Source of the DNA: Phyllobacterium phragmitis
Lineage (GTDB): Bacteria > Pseudomonadota > Alphaproteobacteria > Rhizobiales > Rhizobiaceae
Assembly (NCBI RefSeq): GCF_002980495.1
Contig: NZ_PVBR01000016.1
Location: 50,828-114,827 of the forward strand
Length of the DNA: 64,000 nucleotides
Direction of reading: 5' to 3'
Shown: positions 46,301 to 54,127 of the stretch, piece by piece
How positions within the stretch are numbered: the stretch's first letter is position 1
How the letters are laid out: every line of letters begins with the position of its first letter
Position numbers and translations under genes: made by a program
The notes under the pieces: model-generated
Seen by the model: only the letters and a program-made list of their open reading frames with translations
What the model was told of the DNA's origin: nothing
Database searches by the model: none

Positions 46301-47119
46301 CTTATAGCGGACTTCGGTATAGAAATGCGCGTCCGGCGTCCGCGTCTGCGGAACGTTCGACCCCCAGACGATGATGAAACCGGCATTGTACCAGTCCGCG
46401 CTTTCCGGCACGTCCGTCTGCTCGCCCCAGGTCTGCGGGCTCGCCGGCGGCAGGTCGCAATACCAGTCGTAGAAGGACATGCACACACCGCCGAGCAGCG
46501 ACAGATAACGTGAGCCGGCGGCATAGGAGACCATCGACATGGCCGGGATCGGCGAGAAGCCGATGATGCGATCGGGACCATGCGCCTTGATCGTATAGGC
46601 GTTGGCGGCGGCGATGATCTCGTTCACCTCATCCCATGTGGCGCGCACGAAGCCGCCATGGCCGCGGATGGACGTATAGGAATTGCGCTTTTCGGCATCC
46701 TCGACAATCGACGCCCAGGCAGCGACCGGCGGCATAGTCGCCCTCGCCTTACGCCACAATTTCAGCAGCCGGCCCCGGATCATCGGATATTTCACCCGCG
46801 CTCCGGAATAGAGATACCAGCTGTAGGAAGCGCCACGGGCGCAACCGCGCGGCTCATGGTTGGGCAGGTCCGGCCTGGTGCGCGGATAATCCGTCTGCTG
46901 CGTCTCCCAGGTGACGATGCCGCCCTTGACGTAGATCTTCCAGGAACACGAACCCGTGCAGTTCACGCCATGGGTGGAGCGGACGATCTTGTCGTGCTGC
47001 CAGCGCTTGCGGTAGCCATCTTCCCAGGAGCGATCCTCGCTGGTGACGACGCCATGTCCGTTGGAAAACTGATCGACATCCTTGCGAAAGAACGTCAGGC
47101 GATCGAGGAAATGAGACAT
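43376..47119 (-). CDS. narG: Respiratory nitrate reductase alpha subunit NarG
   Basis: NarG is the molybdenum (bis-MGD) subunit that reduces nitrate at the cytoplasmic face of the membrane. The 1247-residue protein is full length and has the FS0 cluster ligands H50, C54, C58 and C93 with the same spacing as E. coli NarG, plus an N-terminal segment without a Tat motif as expected for cytosolic NarG. CAGGAGAAACAC precedes the ATG. It follows narK by 15 bases. Confidence 0.97.
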   Translation of the reverse strand: MSHFLDRLTFFRKDVDQFSNGHGVVTSEDRSWEDGYRKRWQHDKIVRSTHGVNCTGSCSWKIYVKGGIVTWETQQTDYPRTRPDLPNHEPRGCARGASYSWYLYSGARVKYPMIRGRLLKLWRKARATMPPVAAWASIVEDAEKRNSYTSIRGHGGFVRATWDEVNEIIAAANAYTIKAHGPDRIIGFSPIPAMSMVSYAAGSRYLSLLGGVCMSFYDWYCDLPPASPQTWGEQTDVPESADWYNAGFIIVWGSNVPQTRTPDAHFYTEVRYKGTKSAVVSPDYAEATKFGDIWLNPKQGTDAALALAMGHVILREYHLDRSVSYFDDYTRRYTDMPFLVRLAEKDGKLVPERMLRASELEGALGEANNPEWKTVAIDENTGDLVAPLGSVGYRWGEKAKWNLEEKEGQGRDTRLKLSLAGEGGQIRQVDFPYFGGRATQGFVATGHGEILTRNVPTRTITGADGQPVTVATVYDLMMANYALDRGFGGGNVAGSYDEDVPFTPAWAERITGVKRDAIITVAREFATNAEKTNGRSMVILGAGVNHWYHMDMTYRGIINLLVFCGAIGQSGGGWSHYVGQEKLRPQTGWTPLAFGLDWNRPPRHMNSTSFFYAHTDQWRYETLTAEEILSPTAPEGDWSKSFIDYNVKAERMGWLPSAPQLKQNPLKIAAQARAAGLEPKDYVAKALKSGELELSCHDPDDPANWPRNMFVWRSNLLGSSGKGHEYFLKHLLGTENGVMGKDLGTEGAVRNKEVVWHEEAPRGKLDLLVTLDFRMSTTCVYSDIVLPTATWYEKNDLNTSDMHPFIHPLSAAVDPAWESRSDWEIYKGLAKVFSKIAPEVLGVEEDTVLTPIQHDSPAEIAQAFDVKDWKLGEIEPIPGSTMPSVTVITRDYSNIHAQFTALGPLMTKLGNGGKGIGWNTGHEVEALGALNGVHAEGLAKDLPKIESDIDAAEVILMLAPETNGEVAVKAWEALSEFTGREHAHLALPKEDEKIRFRDIQAQPRKIISSPTWSGIESEKVCYNAGYTNVHELIPWRTLTGRQQLYQDHLWMRAFGEGFVTWKPPVDLKTIAGVKGLRPNGNKEIVLNFLTPHQKWGIHSTYSDNLLMLTLNRGGPVVWISEVDAKSAGIVDNDWVEVFNTNGALTARAVVSQRIKQGMMLMYHAQEKIINTPGSQLTGNRGGIHNSVTRTVLKPTHMIGGYAQLAYGFNYYGTVGANRDEFIVVRKMSQVDWLEEPLSTDAPKEAAE

Positions 47120-47134
47120 GTGTTTCTCCTGGTA

Positions 47135-49885
47135 TTATTCGGCCGCAGCCGTTTTGCTGGAGACGCCGCCCTTGCCGCGCTCCGCATCATGGAGCAGGCC
47201 ACCCTTGCGGGTGTAGACGGCCCAGGTGAGGACGAGGCAGCTGACATAGAAGGCGATGAAGGCCCAGAGCGCGGCTTCCGGCCCGCCCGTAAGCGCAATC
47301 GAGGTGCCATAGCCCTTGGGGATGAAGAACGCGCCGAAGGCGGCGACCGCGGAGGTGAAGCCGGTGATCGCAGCGGATTCCTTTTCCGCCCGCACACGGC
47401 GCGCCTCCGCGCCCGCTTCAGGCATCAGCCTTGCCATTTCCTTGCCCATGATCGCGGGGATCATCTGGAAGGTGGAGGCGTTGCCGACGCCGGTGGCGAA
47501 GAACAGCACCAGGAAGGACAGGAAGAAGCCCCAGAACGCGCCCGGCTGATCCTTCGTGGCGATGAACCAGAGCACGCTGCCCGCACCCGCCATCATCACG
47601 ACGAAGGCCCAGAGCGTGACGCGCGCGCCGCCATAGCGGTCGGCAAGCCAGCCGGTTCCGGAGCGCGACAGCGCGCCGACAAGCGGCCCGACAAAGGCGA
47701 ACCGCAACGCGTCCACCTCAGGGAAAAGCGTATTGGCCAGCAGAGGGAAACCCGCCGAATAGCCGATGAAGGAGCCGAAGGTTCCGGTGTAGAGCCAGCA
47801 CATGATCCAGTTGTGCCGGCGCTGAAAGATGACGGCCTGTTCGGCGAACGACGCCTTGGCGGAGGCGATGTCGTTCATGCCGAACCATGAAGCGAAGGCC
47901 GAGATGGCGATGAACGGCACGAAGACGAAGCCGGCATTCTGCAACCACAGCGGCGCCTCGCCGCCCGGTTGCCGGACCATGGCCGGATCGCCGCCGAACC
48001 AGCCGAAGACCCCGGCGGTAATGGCCAGCGGCACCACGAACTGAACCACGCTGACGCCGAGATTGCCGAGCCCGGCATTGAGCGCCAGGGCGTTGCCCTT
48101 CTCCGCCTTCGGGAAGAAGAAGGAGATGTTGGACATGGACGAGGCAAAGTTGCCGCCACCCAGGCCACACAGCAGCGCCAGCAGAAGCAGCACCACATAG
48201 GGCGTTTCCGGATTCTGCACGGCAAAGCCGATGCCGAGCGCCGGAATGATCAGCGACCAGGTGGTCAGCGTCGTCCAGAGCCGCCCGCCGAAAATCGGCA
48301 CCATGAACGAATAGAAGATGCGCAAGGTGGCGCCCGAGAGGCCCGGAAGCGCGGCGAGCCAGAAGAGCTGATCGGTGGTGAAAGTGAAACCGACGAGCGG
48401 CAGCTTGGCGACCACGACCGACCAGACCTGCCAGATGGCGAAGGAAAGCAGCAGCGCGGGAATGGAGAGCCACAGATTGCGGCGCGCGATGCTTTGGCCT
48501 TTCTCCTCCCAGAAGGATGGGTCTTCCGGTCGCCAGTCGGTCAGCACCGTCCGGTTGCCGGAGACGGTCTTCTTCGGCTCGGGCATACCCTGCATTTCGG
48601 GGAACGGTGGCAATTGCCGGAGTTCGCCTTCCGTTGCCCCGCGCTCCATCTGGCGGACGGCGACATGCATCCACAACAGGGCGCCGGCGACCAGCAGGAA
48701 GAGCACCATGAAGCAGCTCGTCCACAAGCCGGTGAGATCGAGCAGGACACCGAAGAGGATCGGCAGGAGGAAGCCGCCGAGGCCGCCGATCATGCCGACC
48801 AGCCCCCCGACCGACCCGACATGGCTCGGATAATAGACCGGAATATGCTTGAACACGGCCGCCTTCCCCAGCGCCATGAAGAAGCCGAGGATGAAGACCG
48901 TGACGGTGAAGCCGACGAGTCCCATCTCCATGTGAAAGGCGACAGGCCCCTGCGCGGTGCGAACGACATAATCGACAGGCGGATAGGCGAGCACGAAGGT
49001 CGCGGCAACGGAGACGAAGAACGTCCAGTAGAGCACGCGACGCGCGCCGTAGACATCCGACAGATGGCCGCCATAGGCGCGAAACAGGCTTGCGGGAACC
49101 GAAAAGAATGCAGCGATCATGCCCGCCGTGCGGATATCCAGCCCATAGACATGGATGAGATATTGCGGCAGCCAGAGCGCCAGCGCGACGAAAGCGCCGA
49201 AGACGAAGAAATAATAGAGGGAGAAGCGCCAGACCTGGACATTCTTCAACGGCTCCAGCTCAAGCCATGCTCCCTTGGGGCGCATTCCCGCCTTGCGGCG
49301 CTGGACATGGACCGGATCGTCGTCGGTGGTGAACCAGAATATGACCGCCATGACAACGAGCGCCGCTGCCCAGATCTCGGCGACGGCCTGCCAGCCCCAG
49401 GCGACCAGGACAAGCGGCGCCAGAAACTTGGTCACCGCCGACCCGACATTGCCCGCGCCGAAGATGCCGAGGGCGAAGCCCTGTTTTTCGGGTGGATACC
49501 ACCGCGATACGTAAGCAACGCCTACCGAAAACGAGCCGCCCGCGATACCGACGCCAAGGGCTGCGAGCAGCATCTGGGGGTAGGTATGCGCGTAGGTCAA
49601 AAGAAAAGTCGATGCCGCGGCGGCGAGCATGGTCGCCACGAAGACGCGGCGTCCGCCATAAAGGTCGGCCCAGATGCCAAGCGCCACGCGGATCAGCGAT
49701 CCGGTCAGGATCGGCGTTCCGACCAGAAGACCGAACTGTGTCTCGGTGAGCCCCAGTTCGTCCCTGATCCGTATGCCTATGATGGCAAAGATGGTCCATG
49801 CCGCAAAGCATATCGTGAAGGCAACCGTGCTTGCGGTCAGCGCGGCGCGTTGTTTCGTGCTGTCGATCTCCTGGAAAGCAGGCAT
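47135..49885 (-). CDS. narK: Fused NarK1-NarK2 nitrate/nitrite transporter
   Basis: The 916-residue protein holds two major-facilitator units: the first (about residues 1-430) is NarK1-like, a proton/nitrate symporter, and the second (about 460-900) NarK2-like, a nitrate/nitrite antiporter. Both carry the nitrate signature regions (GLGGGNFASSMSNISFFFP in the second half). Such fusions are known in Paracoccus. The start at 49885 is taken from MPAFQEID, with a GGAATGGGA tract upstream; a longer open frame extends into the promoter. An FNR box lies 74 bases upstream. Confidence 0.94.
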   Translation of the reverse strand: MPAFQEIDSTKQRAALTASTVAFTICFAAWTIFAIIGIRIRDELGLTETQFGLLVGTPILTGSLIRVALGIWADLYGGRRVFVATMLAAAASTFLLTYAHTYPQMLLAALGVGIAGGSFSVGVAYVSRWYPPEKQGFALGIFGAGNVGSAVTKFLAPLVLVAWGWQAVAEIWAAALVVMAVIFWFTTDDDPVHVQRRKAGMRPKGAWLELEPLKNVQVWRFSLYYFFVFGAFVALALWLPQYLIHVYGLDIRTAGMIAAFFSVPASLFRAYGGHLSDVYGARRVLYWTFFVSVAATFVLAYPPVDYVVRTAQGPVAFHMEMGLVGFTVTVFILGFFMALGKAAVFKHIPVYYPSHVGSVGGLVGMIGGLGGFLLPILFGVLLDLTGLWTSCFMVLFLLVAGALLWMHVAVRQMERGATEGELRQLPPFPEMQGMPEPKKTVSGNRTVLTDWRPEDPSFWEEKGQSIARRNLWLSIPALLLSFAIWQVWSVVVAKLPLVGFTFTTDQLFWLAALPGLSGATLRIFYSFMVPIFGGRLWTTLTTWSLIIPALGIGFAVQNPETPYVVLLLLALLCGLGGGNFASSMSNISFFFPKAEKGNALALNAGLGNLGVSVVQFVVPLAITAGVFGWFGGDPAMVRQPGGEAPLWLQNAGFVFVPFIAISAFASWFGMNDIASAKASFAEQAVIFQRRHNWIMCWLYTGTFGSFIGYSAGFPLLANTLFPEVDALRFAFVGPLVGALSRSGTGWLADRYGGARVTLWAFVVMMAGAGSVLWFIATKDQPGAFWGFFLSFLVLFFATGVGNASTFQMIPAIMGKEMARLMPEAGAEARRVRAEKESAAITGFTSAVAAFGAFFIPKGYGTSIALTGGPEAALWAFIAFYVSCLVLTWAVYTRKGGLLHDAERGKGGVSSKTAAAE

Positions 49886-49958
49886 AATCCCATTCCGTTC
49901 GTGACAAGATGATCCATCAGTCTCGAAACAGGAATAACCGGGAAGGCCCGCATCACTT

Positions 49959-49972
49959 TTGATTTCGGTCAA
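49959..49972. promoter_or_regulatory. FNR box TTGATTTCGGTCAA upstream of the nar operon
   Basis: One mismatch from TTGAT-N4-ATCAA, 74 bases before the narK start. The neighbouring NarR-like regulator or FnrN could use it. Confidence 0.75.
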
Positions 49973-50129
49973 ATAGAACCGCGATAGCGACAATCACCCA
50001 AAGAGATATAGCGAGCAGTCGAAATAATCTTATAATATCACCTTCAGGATTGTCTTATTTATACTATTCATTTGATAAAATTCGCCTGATCCTTATAAAT
50101 GCGTCAATTGCAGGAAGAGAGTCCCCACG

Positions 50130-50849
50130 ATGCGATCAGAAAATGCGGCTGCGGTCCGGCAGTTAGACCTGTTCAGGAATATCCATGACGATACGTTCCA
50201 TACGCTGATCGAAACGAGCTTCCTGCAGCGCTTCCCGCGCGGTGTCACGCTTATCCGCGAGAGCGAGCCAGCCGATTTTCTTCATGTCATCGTGGACGGA
50301 CTTGTCGAAATGTTCGCCGCAACGGATACGCGGGAAACCACGCTGGACATCGTTGCGCCGGTCGGCGTTTTCATCCTTGCCGCCGTTCTCAACGACAAGG
50401 CCTATCTCCAGTCTGCCCGGACACTGGAGCCGTCCAACATTCTGATGATACCCGCCGAAAAGGTGCGCCTCGCCATGGAGACAGACCCTGCCTTCATGCG
50501 CGCAATCGTCATGGAACTGGCCAGGGGCTATCGCCGGATGATCAAGGATCTGAAAGGGCAGAAACTGCGCACGGGCGCCGAGCGGCTGGCCAACTGGCTC
50601 CTGCGCACCGAAAAGGACCAAGGCCATCCCGGTCTGGTCGAAATCCGCACGGAAAAACGCATCCTGGCATCGCGTCTCGGGATGACGCCGGAAAATCTGT
50701 CCCGCGCTTTCTCGACCTTGAAAGCGCATGGCGTCACCGTGAACGGATTGCGCGTGGAAATCTCCGAACCCGAAGCTCTCGCCGGTTTCGCAAAACCCAA
50801 CCCTCTTATCGACGACCCGGAGAATGCAGTCTGGCTCGCTATTGACTAA
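50130..50849 (+). CDS. narR: Crp/Fnr-family regulator, NarR-like
   Basis: The 239-residue protein has a cyclic-nucleotide-binding-like domain (ESEPADFLHVIVDGLVEM near residue 44) and a C-terminal helix-turn-helix (EKRILASRLGMTPENLSRAFSTL near 174). It lacks the FNR cysteines. A regulator of this kind, NarR, controls narKGHJI in Paracoccus in response to nitrate or nitrite; the divergent position next to narK supports the same role. GGAAGAGAG precedes ATG. Other Crp/Fnr roles are possible. Confidence 0.75.
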   Translation: MRSENAAAVRQLDLFRNIHDDTFHTLIETSFLQRFPRGVTLIRESEPADFLHVIVDGLVEMFAATDTRETTLDIVAPVGVFILAAVLNDKAYLQSARTLEPSNILMIPAEKVRLAMETDPAFMRAIVMELARGYRRMIKDLKGQKLRTGAERLANWLLRTEKDQGHPGLVEIRTEKRILASRLGMTPENLSRAFSTLKAHGVTVNGLRVEISEPEALAGFAKPNPLIDDPENAVWLAID

Positions 50850-50909
50850 GTCTAGTGCCCGTCCTTCATCACGACGAACAAGCTGTATTGTCGGCCCATC
50901 GGCATTGCA

Positions 50910-51230
50910 TTGAAGGCTGGCGCCCCAACGAAAACGCATGTTTTAAACCTAGCGCACGAACTGCCGGCGGCTATTGCCGCCATCGATGCGCTCCGGGTGG
51001 AACTCGACGTTCTGTTCGTGCCTGGTGGCCCAAAGGTTATCGCGACGGTGCTGCAGGATGATACGCTTCTGAACTTCCTCGCCGATCGCGGTGCCAAGGC
51101 ACATTACGACACGAGCGTGTGCATAGTGCCGATTTCCGGATTATGCAGTGTTAATTGTTGGGAGGCGCTGCTGTATCGTCAGCACCTCCTTGTTTATCAG
51201 GCTGTCCGCAACCGGGACAGTCTGGAATAG
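50910..51230 (+). pseudogene. Fragment of a DJ-1/PfpI-family protein
   Basis: About 45 residues (LDVLFVPGGPKVIATV, then LLNFLADRGAKAHYDTSVC) match the central part of DJ-1/PfpI proteins of the isonitrile hydratase group, including the nucleophile-elbow TSVC. The segment before it is degenerate and the expected TGS/ALVLGAAGLL part after the Cys is replaced by unrelated residues. No proper start is present. It fills 50850-51196 between narR and the convergent PepSY gene and is a decayed gene. Confidence 0.55.
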
Positions 51231-52567
51231 GCCCAGTCCAATGCCAGCATAATCACGAGCGAAAGACCGACGAGAGGAAACACAATTCCTCCGATGACGA
51301 GAATGGCGATCAACCCACGGAACACGCGCCTGTCCGCCGGCATCGGCGGCACACCAAGCGATCCTGCGGGACGCCGTTTCCACCACATGACGCCGGCGGA
51401 AACTGCGAGTACGATGATCGCGATGCAGGCCGCAAGCAGCACGAGTTGGTTGGCAAGTCCGAACTCCTGCCCCATATGGACGTTGATCCCCCATTCCAGC
51501 CATTTGCCCAGCGGGCCGTAATCGGCAAAGCGCATGTCGATCAGCGGCTGGCCGGAATACTGGTCCAGATGCACCACCCTTTGCCGGGAGAGGTCGTCCG
51601 GATAGACCGATCCGGTGTAGACGCCATGCGGTGTGGTCGGAATATTGACCGCATACCCGGCATGCAGCCCTAGCCGGTCGAACGTTGCGATTGCCGCATC
51701 GAGCCCGATTGGCGTCGCGTCATGACCATGTCCGGATGATTGCGGAATCTGCGCCTGTTCGAGTGACCACGACGTTTTGGCGACGTGATCGAGATGTTCG
51801 TCCGACATGGGCACGGCGACGCGAACGCCGACCGGATAGCCGAAATTGTTGCCGTTCGCCCATTCGTTGACCTTTGCGCCCCACACGCCTGACCACGGCA
51901 TGCCGGTGATCGCCAGGAACACGATGAAGAAGCCGACGAATATGCCTGTCACGGCATGAGTATCGCGCCAGAAGACCCGGCGCTTCGGGGTTGCGCGGAC
52001 GCTCAAGACCCCGCCTGTCTGCCTGCGCGGCCACCAGAGATAGATGCCCGTGCCGACGAGCAGGATCGACCAGCCCCCGGCAATCTCGATGAGCGCCCGG
52101 GCGAACGATCCGAAATACTTCAGGCTGTGGAGGTAGCGGATCGTCCACATGATCGTCCCGCGATCGGGAAGCGAACCCAGCACGCGTCCGGTATATGGGT
52201 TGACGTAGACGGCAAGCTTTCCCTGATTTTCCGTATTGACGGTGATCTCCGCCGATGAAGCAGGCGTTGCGGGATCGGTGAATTTGATCGCCGTGCCGGG
52301 ATAGGCGGCGACGGCTGCAGCCATCATCGCCGAAGGTGACGCCTTCGCGACATTCTCACTTATCTCCACCTTCTTGAGGTCGGAATGAACGATGGCGTCG
52401 ATCTCATCCTTGAAAAGATACAAGGCCCCGGTAATTGCGAGTGTGATCATGAAGGGCAGGACCAGAAGGCCCGCATAGAAGTGCCAGCGCCAGACGGCGC
52501 GATAAAGGTCGGACGCGGATCGCACGGCTGCGCCGGTGCTCTCCCGCCCTATGGTGGAATCGGACAT
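51197..52567 (-). CDS. PepSY-domain transmembrane protein (PiuB type)
   Basis: The 456-residue protein has four long membrane helices: one at the N terminus (WHFYAGLLVLPFMITLAITGALYLF split near residue 28), two in the middle and one or more at the end, with PepSY-like periplasmic segments (AVYVNPYTGRVLG near residue 121; VHLDQYSGQPLID). Conserved histidines in RYLHSLKYFG and VFWRDTHAVTG are typical of PiuB/FoxB-type proteins linked to siderophore or heme reduction. AGGAGAAAAACGC precedes ATG. It lies at the end of the receptor/CobN-like cluster, so an iron or metal reductase role is inferred. Confidence 0.82.
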   Translation of the reverse strand: MSDSTIGRESTGAAVRSASDLYRAVWRWHFYAGLLVLPFMITLAITGALYLFKDEIDAIVHSDLKKVEISENVAKASPSAMMAAAVAAYPGTAIKFTDPATPASSAEITVNTENQGKLAVYVNPYTGRVLGSLPDRGTIMWTIRYLHSLKYFGSFARALIEIAGGWSILLVGTGIYLWWPRRQTGGVLSVRATPKRRVFWRDTHAVTGIFVGFFIVFLAITGMPWSGVWGAKVNEWANGNNFGYPVGVRVAVPMSDEHLDHVAKTSWSLEQAQIPQSSGHGHDATPIGLDAAIATFDRLGLHAGYAVNIPTTPHGVYTGSVYPDDLSRQRVVHLDQYSGQPLIDMRFADYGPLGKWLEWGINVHMGQEFGLANQLVLLAACIAIIVLAVSAGVMWWKRRPAGSLGVPPMPADRRVFRGLIAILVIGGIVFPLVGLSLVIMLALDWAYSRLSRLRTA

Positions 52568-52634
52568 GCGTTTTTCTCCTGACTGGAAAACAGGACCGAT
52601 GCGCGATGCGCATACCGGCCATTGTTCTGCGTTC

Positions 52635-53048
52635 TCAGGAGTGTGACGGAGGCGCCCTTGGCTCCGCGATCAGTCGCCGCAGCGGCAGGGAGGAGACAAT
52701 CTCGGAGGCGCGCGGAACGACGGTATTGGATCGTGCTGCGACATGATTGAAGGCGCCCGCGCCATCAAGAATGACGGGCATGGCCATGGAGGCGAGACTA
52801 CAGAGCGTACAGCAGGGGCAATCGACCACCGTCTTGGTGGGGTCATGCTGGTCAGCCGGAAGATCGATCGTTGCGGCTCCCGAGGAGGAGCAGATGACAT
52901 GCAGGGGATCGACGGCAGACGCTGCCATTGCCCCTTGGGCCATCCCGCCGATGAGGCCTTGCAGCACAAAAAAATAGGCGATCAGCACCGCTATCGCGGT
53001 GGCCGACACCCTATCCCTCAAGACAAGCCGCATCGTCTTCATGAACAT
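52635..53048 (-). CDS. DUF2946 small membrane/secreted protein with Cys motif
   Basis: The protein (about 137 residues) has an N-terminal hydrophobic segment (AIAVLIAYFFVLQGLIGGMA) and a Cys cluster CPCCTLC near residue 86, the DUF2946 pattern. It is probably exported and may bind copper or another metal. The start is uncertain: ATG at 53048 or 53042, no clear ribosome site. DUF2946 genes commonly neighbour TonB receptor and PepSY genes. Between it and the DUF2149 gene lie 258 bases without a gene. Confidence 0.65.
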   Translation of the reverse strand: MFMKTMRLVLRDRVSATAIAVLIAYFFVLQGLIGGMAQGAMAASAVDPLHVICSSSGAATIDLPADQHDPTKTVVDCPCCTLCSLASMAMPVILDGAGAFNHVAARSNTVVPRASEIVSSLPLRRLIAEPRAPPSHS

Positions 53049-53306
53049 CGAATGCCACAATCGCGGCACGAAGTCACTGCGGCGGATGCGTCGATCTCGT
53101 ACAGGAATATTGCATTCGAGGTGGAATGATCGCTGACAAGGCTCAGCAGTGACACCACAGATTGTTGTCCCTAAAACTGCCGACCGACTGGAGACTGGAA
53201 TAAAGCTGATTTTGCCGCCATGCGAGCGAGGTGCATCCGCTCACGGAAACCGCCAGTGCCATTCAACCTGCGGATGGCCAGCCGCAAACATGCATGCGGA
53301 TCGCCG

Positions 53307-53639
53307 CTACGGTTGATCGAGTGAATTTTCTGCATTCTCGGGCACATAGATCATGCGGCCGTCATCGAGGCGGTAGGTGATGCCGGCGCGCATCCCCTGC
53401 CCTTCGCCCATCTTTCCCTTGGCTTCATAGCGGGTAAGCTCGCGGCCATCCTTGATGGTGATGCGCATATCCGGTTCGCCGGGATTTTCGACGATTGTCA
53501 CCTTCTGCGATGAGAACGGATTGAGTGGATTGATGACGATCACCATCATCAGGATGCCGATCACCACCAGGAAGACATCGATCAGATTGACCACCGACAG
53601 GATCGGGTCGTCGGCATCGTCATGGTCGAGGAAGCGCAT
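53307..53639 (-). CDS. DUF2149 protein with ExbD-like topology
   Basis: The 110-residue protein has a short cytosolic start, one membrane helix with an acidic residue (NLIDVFLVVIGILMMVIV, Asp 21) and a periplasmic domain of about 65 residues. The Asp corresponds in position to the proton-path Asp of ExbD/TolR. The start shares one base with the stop of the ExbB-like gene, so the pair is co-translated. It probably forms a proton channel with that protein. The name DUF2149 is by pattern; function is inferred. Confidence 0.8.
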   Translation of the reverse strand: MRFLDHDDADDPILSVVNLIDVFLVVIGILMMVIVINPLNPFSSQKVTIVENPGEPDMRITIKDGRELTRYEAKGKMGEGQGMRAGITYRLDDGRMIYVPENAENSLDQP

Positions 53640-54103
53640 CAGGCGAGCCCTCCGGCACGTTCCATCCGGCGCAATTCCTCAAGCAGCCAGCGGCGGCGGA
53701 TCGTCAGGATGAAGAAGGTGATGCTGGCGGCGACGAGCGCCAGGATCACGGCGGAAAACGCCACGACGAGATTCTCCCCGACAGTTGCCGCATCGCCTTT
53801 GCCGAGCGCCAGCAGCGCCGGCCCCATCGGGATCATGGTGGCGACAAGCCCCAGCATCGGCGCGGTGCGCGAGACGATGCGCAACCATTCCAGCCGCTTC
53901 ATGACCTCAAGTTCCAGATCATCGCTATGCGCCACCCCGCTTCCCAGCACGGAACGGTGGTTTCCCCGCCAGCGCTGCAAGGCCTCCATGAGGAACATCC
54001 CGAGTACGGTGAACGCATAGGCCAGCGATGCAGCGATCAGGAAAAGGACGGGGGTGAGGAAAAAATGGGAGACCTCGAATAGGCCGAGTTCAAGACTGTT
54101 CAT
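53639..54103 (-). CDS. MotA/TolQ/ExbB-family proton channel protein (short, ExbB-like)
   Basis: The 154-residue protein has three membrane helices (LTPVLFLIAASLAYAFTVLG near residue 16, then a pair after SRTAPMLGLVATMIPMG near 78, and LVVAFSAVILALVAASITFF). The TAPMLGLV block is the ExbB/TolQ signature. It follows the CobN-like gene by 24 bases and overlaps the DUF2149 gene. It is not a flagellar MotA. It probably powers the receptor or the CobN-like protein. Confidence 0.85.
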   Translation of the reverse strand: MNSLELGLFEVSHFFLTPVLFLIAASLAYAFTVLGMFLMEALQRWRGNHRSVLGSGVAHSDDLELEVMKRLEWLRIVSRTAPMLGLVATMIPMGPALLALGKGDAATVGENLVVAFSAVILALVAASITFFILTIRRRWLLEELRRMERAGGLA

Positions 54104-54127
54104 GGGAGTACCGTTGTTTGCATTGGA

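Noticed and set aside
53070..53306. Regulatory RNA or metal operator before the DUF2946 gene
   Set aside because: Only a weak CCGCA/TGCGG pairing is seen, with no Zur, Fur or riboswitch pattern.
53639..54103. Flagellar motor protein MotA
   Set aside because: It is only 154 residues with three helices and has no flagellar neighbours; the ExbB/TolQ pattern fits better.
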